DNA from: Bradyrhizobium betae
Lineage (GTDB): Bacteria > Pseudomonadota > Alphaproteobacteria > Rhizobiales > Xanthobacteraceae
NCBI RefSeq assembly: GCF_004123905.1
Contig: NZ_MZXW01000008.1
Location: 1-64,000 of the forward strand
Length of the DNA stretch: 64,000 nt
Direction: 5' to 3'
Below are positions 58,665-64,000 of this stretch, piece by piece. The notes under the pieces are model-generated. The model was not told the origin of the DNA. It did no database searches and was given only the letters and a program-made list of their open reading frames with translations. Position 1 is the first letter of the stretch. Each line of letters opens with the position of its first letter. The position numbers and the translations under genes were made by a program.

Positions 58665-59249
58665 GTGACGCGCATCGACAATGACTCTGCCTGGTCGACC
58701 TCGGAATGGCTCAAGATCTATTATTTCACGCGCTTCGCGTTTTCGGCCGCCTGGGTGGCGGTCGCCCTCGGCCTTGCAAAGAACAACCCGCCGTTGGCCG
58801 CGATCATGCTGGTCGGCTATCCGGCCTGGGACGCGATCGCCAACTTCGTCGATGCCCAGCGCAGCGGCGGCATCACCCGTAACAGATCGCAGCTCCTCAA
58901 CTTCGTCGTCAGCATCGTCACGGCCATTGCCGTCGCCGTTGCGCTGAGCGACGGCATGGCAAGCGTGCTGTTGGTGTTCGGTATCTGGGCTGGCTTTGCC
59001 GGCATCTTCCAGCTCGCCACCGCCGTCGGCCGCTGGAAATCCTATGGCGCGCAATGGGCAATGATCCTGAGCGGCGCGCAATCCGCCCTGGCAGGCATCT
59101 TTATGGTCAAGATCGCGTATGGCCCGACACCCGTCGGCATCGCCGACATCGCTCCCTATGCCGCGTTCGGCGCCTTCTACTTCCTCGTTTCGGCCATCTG
59201 GCTGACCGTCAGCGAGGCCCGGCGCGGGGCATCGCGCGCGGCACACTGA
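58665..59249 (+). CDS. DUF308-like integral membrane protein
   Basis: A 194-aa membrane protein with six probable helices (for example FAFSAAWVAVALGLA, AAIMLVGYPAWDAIANFV, LNFVVSIVTAIAVAVAL, VLLVFGIWAGFAGIFQLATA). The repeated GxxxG/short-helix pattern resembles HdeD/DUF308 proteins linked to stress. The GTG at 58665 follows GTGGAG; an earlier GTG at 58620 is less likely. It is the first gene after the 42-bp operator. Confidence 0.7.
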   Translation: MTRIDNDSAWSTSEWLKIYYFTRFAFSAAWVAVALGLAKNNPPLAAIMLVGYPAWDAIANFVDAQRSGGITRNRSQLLNFVVSIVTAIAVAVALSDGMASVLLVFGIWAGFAGIFQLATAVGRWKSYGAQWAMILSGAQSALAGIFMVKIAYGPTPVGIADIAPYAAFGAFYFLVSAIWLTVSEARRGASRAAH

Positions 59250-59257
59250 GGTCACGG

Positions 59258-59285
59258 CAAGTATCCTCCCTTGCAAGTATCCTCC
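59258..59285. repeat. Short tandem repeat CAAGTATCCTCC
   Basis: CAAGTATCCTCC occurs twice with a 16-bp period, at 59258-59269 and 59274-59285, between the DUF308-like gene and ohr. Its role is unclear; it lies in the probable 5' leader of ohr. Confidence 0.5.
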
Positions 59286-59429
59286 GTTGGCGGCGCGTCC
59301 GAACGCCTCTTCGAGCACCGCGCAGCTGTCCATCTGCGCTGCCGCTCACGTCCCTCAAGCGGCAGAGCCACCCTTTCACGCCTCAGGGCAAGGCATGGCG
59401 CCATCCCCTTACCGATCCAAGGAGCAGCT

Positions 59430-59855
59430 ATGACGATTGAAGCCAAGTATCGCACGACGGCCACCGCAATCGGCGGTCGTGATGGACGTGCATATACCGA
59501 GGACGAAACCTTCGACCTGGAGGTGAGCACGCCGAAGGAGCTTGGCGGCACTGGCGGCCCGGGCACCAATCCGGAGCAGCTCTTCGCGGCCGGTTATTCA
59601 GCCTGCTTCCTGAGTGCCTTGAAGCTGGTGGGCAGTAAAAGAAAGATCGACATCGCTGCCGACTCGTCGATTTCGGCGACCGTAGGGATCGGCCCGAACG
59701 GTCAGGGCGGCTTTGGCCTGGTCGTCCAGCTCTCGGCCAGCCTTCCGGGGGTCGAGCGGACGACTGCGGAGCGGCTGGTCGCGGAAGCCCATCAGATCTG
59801 CCCTTATTCCAACGCCATCCGCGGTAATGTTGACGTGCACATCGTCATCGCGTGA
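59430..59855 (+). CDS. ohr: Organic hydroperoxide resistance protein (Ohr)
   Basis: A 141-aa cytoplasmic thiol peroxidase that reduces organic hydroperoxides. The start at 59430 follows AAGGAG. Ohr marks: GTNPEQLFAAGYSACFLSAL (peroxidatic C59) and AEAHQICPYSNAIRGNVDV (resolving C124), with R20 and E49 near the active site. Ohr is normally controlled by OhrR (MarR family), but no such gene is adjacent. Here it lies in a cluster that begins with a LysR-type operator. Confidence 0.92.
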   Translation: MTIEAKYRTTATAIGGRDGRAYTEDETFDLEVSTPKELGGTGGPGTNPEQLFAAGYSACFLSALKLVGSKRKIDIAADSSISATVGIGPNGQGGFGLVVQLSASLPGVERTTAERLVAEAHQICPYSNAIRGNVDVHIVIA

Positions 59856-59963
59856 GCCGGCTCACGCCGGCGCCAAGACGTCCAGATAAGCACCGATGAC
59901 AAAGCCTCGCCGTCGCCGGACACCTGTCGCACCGGCCACAGCCTATGAAATGGAGGATATTCG

Positions 59964-61346
59964 ATGAAGGGGCGCGATTTCGATGCGATCATCATTGGTG
60001 CGGGACAGGCAGGTCCTTCGCTTGCCGGGCGGCTGAACGATGCCGGCATGAAGGTGGCGATCATCGAGCGCCATCTCGTGGGAGGGACCTGCGTCAACAC
60101 AGGTTGCAAGCCGACCAAGACGTTGGTCGCGAGCGCTTATGCCGCCCACACGGCCAGACGGGGAGAAGACTATGGGTTCAAGGTCGGCGGTGCCGTGGAG
60201 ATCGACATGCCCGCTGTCGCAGCCAGAGCTCGAAAGGTCATCTTGGACTCTCGGGCCGCCAACGAGAACTGGCTGGTCGCCATGCAGAACGTCGAGCTCA
60301 TTCGCGGGCATGCTCGCTTCACCGGGACCAAGAGCGTCGAGGTGAATGGCGAGCAACTGACTGCGCCGCGCATCTTCATCAATGTCGGCGGCCGCGCGGT
60401 CGTGCCCGATATGCCGGGCGTCAAGGACCTAACGGTGCTCACCAATACCGACATGGTGGCGCTCGACGAGTTGCCGCGGCATCTCGTCGTGATCGGCGGG
60501 AGCTATATCGGCCTCGAATTTGCACAGATGTACCGCCGCTTCGGCGCGGAGGTCACGATCGTCGAGCGCATGAATCGGCTGATCGCGCGTGAGGATCCGG
60601 ACATTTCGGAAGAGGTGCGCGCAATCCTTGAACACGAAGGGATCACCGTTCGCACCGGTGCGGATTGCATTGGCTTCGCAAAGCACGAGAACGGCATCGC
60701 AGTGTCCGTCGATTGCAAAATGGACAGCTCGCCGGCGATCGGCAGCCACGTGCTGATGGCCGTCGGACGTCGCCCCAACACCGATGAATTGGGTCTCGAT
60801 CGCGCCGGGATCGAGACCGACGCGCGCGGCTACATCATCGTGGACGACGAATTGCAGACCAATGTCGCCGGCGTCTACGCAATGGGCGACTGCAACGGTC
60901 GGGGTGCATTCACGCACACCGCCTACAATGATTTCGAGATCGTCGCGGCCAACCTGCTGGATGGCGAGAATCGCAAGGTGAGCGAGCGCCTCACCGGCTA
61001 TGCGCTGTACATCGATCCGCCGCTCGGCCGGATCGGAATGACCGAGGCGGAGGCCGTTCGAAGCGGCCGTCGGCTTCTGCACGCGAAACGCCCGATGACA
61101 CGCGTCGGTCGCGCGGTCGAAAAGGGCGAGACGCACGGCCTCATGAAGATCGTGGCTGATGCGGACACGCGGCGCATCCTCGGCGCAGCGATCCTCGGCA
61201 CTGGCGGCGATGAAGCGATCCACGGGATCCTCGACATGATGAACGCCGACCAGCCCATCGAGACGCTCCGCTGGGCGGTGCCGATCCACCCGACCGTTTC
61301 CGAACTGATCCCGACCGTTCTTCTCGATCTCAAAGCCTCGCTATAG
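59964..61346 (+). CDS. MerA/RclA-like pyridine nucleotide-disulfide oxidoreductase
   Basis: A 460-aa FAD flavoenzyme of the class I disulfide oxidoreductase family. FAD-binding IIIGAGQAGPSLAGRLNDAG, redox disulfide GGTCVNTGCKPTKT (C43, C48), NAD-binding VIGGSYIGLEFAQMYRRFG, and C-terminal IHPTVSELIPTV with the catalytic His-Glu pair. It lacks the extra Cys pair of true MerA, so mercuric reduction is unlikely. Relatives such as RclA reduce Cu(II) or hypothiocyanous acid during oxidative stress. Its place between ohr and a hydrolase fits an oxidant-response role. Confidence 0.87.
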   Translation: MKGRDFDAIIIGAGQAGPSLAGRLNDAGMKVAIIERHLVGGTCVNTGCKPTKTLVASAYAAHTARRGEDYGFKVGGAVEIDMPAVAARARKVILDSRAANENWLVAMQNVELIRGHARFTGTKSVEVNGEQLTAPRIFINVGGRAVVPDMPGVKDLTVLTNTDMVALDELPRHLVVIGGSYIGLEFAQMYRRFGAEVTIVERMNRLIAREDPDISEEVRAILEHEGITVRTGADCIGFAKHENGIAVSVDCKMDSSPAIGSHVLMAVGRRPNTDELGLDRAGIETDARGYIIVDDELQTNVAGVYAMGDCNGRGAFTHTAYNDFEIVAANLLDGENRKVSERLTGYALYIDPPLGRIGMTEAEAVRSGRRLLHAKRPMTRVGRAVEKGETHGLMKIVADADTRRILGAAILGTGGDEAIHGILDMMNADQPIETLRWAVPIHPTVSELIPTVLLDLKASL

Positions 61347-61374
61347 TCACTCCACCTCTCAAATGGGAAATCTC

Positions 61375-62133
61375 ATGAAAAGGGTCTTGTCTGTCGCAGC
61401 CATCGTCGTCGGCCTTGGTTCGTCTTTCGGGGTGGCTCATGCCGCCCAGCCGATCAAGAACGTGGTGCTGGTCCACGGAGCCTTTGCGGACGGTTCGGGC
61501 TGGAGGGCCGTCTCCGATATCCTGTCGCGCGATGGTTATAGGGTGACCGTCGTGCAGGAGCCGGAGACATCGTTGGAAGACGACGTCGCGGCCACGCAGC
61601 GGGCTATCAAGCAGGCGGGGGGACCGGTCGTCCTGGTCGGCCACAGCTACGGGGGCATTGTGATCACGCAGGCGGGAAACGTGCCCGAAGTGCAGGCACT
61701 GGTGTATGTCGCGGCCTTGGCACCGGATGCGAACGAAAATATCGTGGAGGTCCGGAGCAAGTTTCCGCCGGCGACCAACAATGTGGTGAAGAGCACCGAC
61801 GGCTTTCTGACGCTCAATCAGGAAACCTTCCACCACGATTTCGCGGCGGACCTTCCGAAGGCGGATGCGGATTTCATGGCCCGGTCGCAGGTGCCCGTGA
61901 GCGAGAAGGCGCTGGGTGCGATCGTCAAGGATGCCGCATGGAAGTCCAAGCCGAGCTGGTATGCCGTCGCGACCGAGGACAAAAAGATCGATCCCGACTT
62001 CGAACGTTTCATGGCAAAGCGCGCCGGAAGCGTCACTATCGAGGTCAAGGGAAGCCACGCGGTGTATGTCTCGCAGCCCAAAGCGATCGCGGACCTGATT
62101 GAGAAGGCGGCCGCGGGCGAGAACACGAAATAA
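61375..62133 (+). CDS. Exported alpha/beta-hydrolase
   Basis: A 252-aa alpha/beta-hydrolase with an N-terminal signal peptide (MKRVLSVAAIVVGLGSSFGVAHA); the start at 61375 is preferred over 61363. Nucleophile S91 in VGHSYGGIVIT, oxyanion LVHGAFADGSGW, and catalytic His in GSHAVYVSQPKAI near 230. Such small esterases (EstC/salicylate-esterase-like) hydrolyse simple esters. It is the last gene of the cluster, followed by a hairpin. Confidence 0.85.
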   Translation: MKRVLSVAAIVVGLGSSFGVAHAAQPIKNVVLVHGAFADGSGWRAVSDILSRDGYRVTVVQEPETSLEDDVAATQRAIKQAGGPVVLVGHSYGGIVITQAGNVPEVQALVYVAALAPDANENIVEVRSKFPPATNNVVKSTDGFLTLNQETFHHDFAADLPKADADFMARSQVPVSEKALGAIVKDAAWKSKPSWYAVATEDKKIDPDFERFMAKRAGSVTIEVKGSHAVYVSQPKAIADLIEKAAAGENTK

Positions 62134-62143
62134 CGCCCTGCCA

Positions 62144-62194
62144 AATCGGCGACCGCGTCCTGATCCTTTGATGCTGAAGGGGCGGTCGCCGATT
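62144..62194. terminator. Hairpin between convergent hydrolase and LysR genes
   Basis: A perfect 13-bp stem (AATCGGCGACCGC / GCGGTCGCCGATT) with a 25-nt loop. It lacks a U-run but separates the convergent transcripts. Confidence 0.55.
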
Positions 62195-62290
62195 GTGGGA
62201 TCTGACCGCCCATCGGCATCGCTCACCCGCTGGATCACCAGCGCACGCAGCATGTTGTAACTGTGCTTGATCGGCTGCGCGATAGCCGCA

Positions 62291-63211
62291 TCAGAAAATC
62301 GCGCGTATCGATGAGGACAGATCGAATCTGGTCAGCCGGTCCACCTCCGCGAGAATACTTGCCACGATCTCGCCGTTCGTTCCCCGCCGGATCGTCACGA
62401 CCACAGGCGAGCTTCCGCCATCTTCGGCCAGCGGCGCGAAGCAGATATCCTGTCCACGCATGAGAAGGGCCCTGGCCGGCACGATGCTGATGCCGACCCC
62501 CGCGGCGACCAGGCCGAGCGCAGCCGCCAGTCCGCGGATCGTCATCGTGTTGGCAGGTGTGAACCCGACAAGTTCCATGAAGCGTGTGACGGGATGGCGC
62601 GGTCCCCCGGACGCCCGCTCATCGTAGAGTATCAGTGTCTCATTGCTGACCTCCGACAACTTGATCGGCTGGTCGCGCCCGCGGAATGCCGGATGGCCGA
62701 TTGCAAGCGCGAGCATCAGCTGCTCGTTCCGGATGACGACTTGCTCGACCTGATCATCGACCAGGAGGGTCAGCCCGAGGGCCAGATCAATCTCTCCGTC
62801 TCGGACAGCCCGCACCTGGTCGGCGGATGCGACCTCGGCATACTCGAAGTCATACTCGGCATAGCTCTCGCGCAGATATCGAAATATCCGTGGGGTCCGT
62901 CCGTACAGTAGCGAGAGGTCGAAGCCGATCTTGAACAGACGCCTGCGCTTGTCGTTGAACGCCGCTACCTCACGCCTGGTCTGCTCCACTTTCTGCAGGA
63001 TCTCGTTCGCGCGCTCAACCAATAACGCGCCGGCCCGGGTGAGCTTGACGCCCCGAGGGCTTCGCTCGACCAGCCCGACGTCAAGCTCTGCCTCGAGGTT
63101 TGCGATCTGCCTGCTGAGTGGAGGCTGGGCGATATGGAGCTCGGCGGCTGCCTTGGTAAAACTGAGCGTCCTGGCAACGGCCAGAAAATATCGGAGCTGC
63201 CGCAATTCCAT
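62291..63211 (-). CDS. LysR-family regulator (CatM/BenM-like)
   Basis: A 306-aa LysR regulator. N-terminal winged HTH (about 1-60; MELRQLRYFLAVARTLSFTK, AAAELHIAQPPLSRQIANLE) close to the CatM/BenM branch, and a PBP2 effector domain (about 90-300). The 42-bp operator-like element at 63216-63257 touches its start, and a second copy precedes the DUF308-ohr cluster, so it should control both itself and that cluster. CatM-type proteins bind ATAC-N7-GTAT sites; the spacing here is ATAC-N5-GTAT. Confidence 0.9.
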   Translation of the reverse strand: MELRQLRYFLAVARTLSFTKAAAELHIAQPPLSRQIANLEAELDVGLVERSPRGVKLTRAGALLVERANEILQKVEQTRREVAAFNDKRRRLFKIGFDLSLLYGRTPRIFRYLRESYAEYDFEYAEVASADQVRAVRDGEIDLALGLTLLVDDQVEQVVIRNEQLMLALAIGHPAFRGRDQPIKLSEVSNETLILYDERASGGPRHPVTRFMELVGFTPANTMTIRGLAAALGLVAAGVGISIVPARALLMRGQDICFAPLAEDGGSSPVVVTIRRGTNGEIVASILAEVDRLTRFDLSSSIRAIF

Positions 63212-63215
63212 CGCT

Positions 63216-63257
63216 CATACCAAAAAAGTCTACCCCCAAATACCTATAGTATTGGCT
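63216..63257. promoter_or_regulatory. 42-bp LysR-type operator, copy 2
   Basis: Contains CAAATACCTATAGTATTGG (63237-63255), which matches copy 1's palindrome at 16 of 19 positions. It starts 5 bp upstream of the LysR start codon. A divergent gene on the other side, normal for LysR regulons, is absent. Confidence 0.7.
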
Positions 63258-63341
63258 CGAACGATGTCCAACACTAATCGATCAGGCACCGCCGCCGCCT
63301 TGGCGATTCAGTTCAGCCCAAACGCGTTCCGCGTTTGTCGC

Positions 63342-63377
63342 GAGGAAAACCGCTTCGCACTGTTCCGGATCATGCTT
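63342..63377. repeat. AAAACCGCTTCGCAC repeat, copy 2
   Basis: Contains AAAACCGCTTCGCACTGTTC followed by CGGATCATGCTT, matching 18087-18118 with one mismatch. It lies just after the 3' end of kup. The left arm of the full palindrome at 18071 is absent here. Confidence 0.65.
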
Positions 63378-63380
63378 GAG

Positions 63381-64000
63381 CTAGACCTCGACGCGGAAGC
63401 CGACCTCGATCACCGCGTCGTGGGGAATCTTGAAGAAGTCGGGCGCGCGGCTGGCGATGCGGTTCAGGAACGAGAAGATGCCGAACGAGACCGGATCGAT
63501 CGCCGATCCGCTCTCGCGGCGGACGATGGTCTCGTGGGCGAGATAATAGTTCTTGTGCTCGAGATCGGCGTCGAAGCCGAGCTTGTTGCAATTGTCGAGC
63601 GTGAGCGGAATGTCCGGCGTCTGCATGAAGCCGAGCCGGACCTGGATGCGATAGAAACCGCGGCCGAGGCGATGCACCGAGTGACGCTCGCCGAACGGCA
63701 CGCGCGGCCGGCGATCGGAGACGTATGTCAGCAGCACCACGGTCTCGTGCAGCACGCGGTTGTGCTCGATATGGCGCAGCAGCATCGGCGAGACGCCGTG
63801 CTCGACCTTGGTCAGCCACACGCCCATGCCGGGCGCGCGGCCGATCACGGCGGTGTCGGCGTAGCCGAGAAATTCCTTTAGCGGCATCGACATGTCGTTG
63901 AGACGCTGCCGCACCATGGATGAGCCCCTGCGCCAGGACAGCATCAGCGCGGCGATGGCGGTACCGACGACCAGCGGAAACCAGCCGCCCTCGAAGATCT
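63381..64000 (-). CDS. kup: KUP potassium transporter, C-terminal part (partial)
   Basis: The frame continues to the window edge and ends at 63381. About 206 residues are seen: the last transmembrane stretch (GGWFPLVVGTAIAALMLSW) and the cytoplasmic C-terminal domain with LLRHIEHNRVLHETVVLLTY and FMQTPDIPLTLDNCN, both typical of Kup/HAK K+ uptake proteins. It imports potassium, probably with protons. The N-terminal membrane domain lies outside the window. Confidence 0.92.
   Translation of the reverse strand, partial: IFEGGWFPLVVGTAIAALMLSWRRGSSMVRQRLNDMSMPLKEFLGYADTAVIGRAPGMGVWLTKVEHGVSPMLLRHIEHNRVLHETVVLLTYVSDRRPRVPFGERHSVHRLGRGFYRIQVRLGFMQTPDIPLTLDNCNKLGFDADLEHKNYYLAHETIVRRESGSAIDPVSFGIFSFLNRIASRAPDFFKIPHDAVIEVGFRVEV

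Noticed and set aside
58527-59333. Minus-strand frame across the DUF308-like gene joined to the recombinase remnant
   Set aside because: Only the part at 58293-58526 resembles a recombinase; the rest is antisense to the membrane-protein gene.
59964-61346. Calling the flavoprotein a mercuric reductase (merA)
   Set aside because: The C-terminal Cys pair of MerA is absent and no merR, merT or merP is nearby, so a more general oxidant or metal reductase role is favoured.
1-64000. tRNA, rRNA or riboswitch genes
   Set aside because: I scanned for T-loop (GGTTCGAATCC-like) and cloverleaf patterns and for long rRNA-like regions and found none. The one GCTCGAATCCCC near 8530 lacks matching stems. 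A covariance search could still find divergent RNAs.

Overview
The window looks like a chromosomal stretch of a Bradyrhizobium-type alphaproteobacterium (Bradyrhizobiaceae/Nitrobacteraceae). Support comes from the high G+C content and codon bias, many rhizobial-type small secreted proteins, Irr-box-like (ICE) iron operators, a PHB depolymerase, several ABC importers for nitrogen compounds, and dense families of dispersed intergenic inverted repeats. No rRNA, tRNA or CRISPR array was seen. All calls come from reading the sequence; no database search was run.

Layout. 0-0.2 kb: the tail of an IS481-like transposase at the window edge. 0.2-1.2 kb: bfr and bfd, each with an Irr-box-like palindrome upstream. 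1.2-10.9 kb: envelope and housekeeping genes (two small glycine-zipper paralogues, an MltB-type transglycosylase, ettA, a D-2-hydroxyacid dehydrogenase, an L,D-transpeptidase, sseA, a rhodanese). 11-13.5 kb: a CoxE-type VWA protein and a MoxR ATPase flanking a GlsB/YeaQ-type membrane protein. 13.5-14.6 kb: a gene-free kilobase of composite repeats. 14.6-22.2 kb: GMC oxidoreductase, GNAT, SMP-30-like hydrolase, AraC/GyrI regulator, GST and phaZ. 22.3-28.1 kb: XRE-cupin regulator, aldehyde dehydrogenase, an orphan periplasmic binding protein, an autotransporter GDSL esterase and a broken CoA-transferase gene. 29.0-29.3 kb: a mosaic of gene fragments matching the 3' ends of phaZ and of the ABC ATPase gene at 35.8 kb.

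29.3-35.5 kb: a compact six-gene operon with a polar-amino-acid-type ABC importer between two different ureohydrolases, and a divergent LysR regulator. It is plausibly a guanidino-compound uptake and hydrolysis system. 35.8-44.4 kb: a dipeptide/opine-type ABC importer operon with an FAD amine/D-amino-acid oxidase-like enzyme and a GhrA-type 2-oxoacid reductase, and a divergent XRE-cupin regulator. 44.5-48 kb: hybrid histidine kinase, cupin and an unrecognised secreted protein. 48.1-52.7 kb: a diheme peroxidase and a secreted phosphoesterase in one operon behind an Irr-box-like site, and a divergent beta-propeller protein. 52.7-58.1 kb: an orphan binding protein and an RND efflux pair without an outer-membrane factor.

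58.3-63.3 kb: a probable oxidant/electrophile-response cluster (DUF308-like membrane protein, ohr, MerA/RclA-like flavoprotein, alpha/beta hydrolase, LysR). A 42-bp element occurs both upstream of its first gene and next to the LysR gene, and a serine-recombinase remnant adjoins it. The window ends inside kup.

The most interesting points are the duplicated 42-bp element tying the LysR gene to the oxidant cluster, the fragment mosaic at 29 kb, the Irr-box-like site in front of the phosphoesterase/diheme-peroxidase operon, and the double-ureohydrolase operon.
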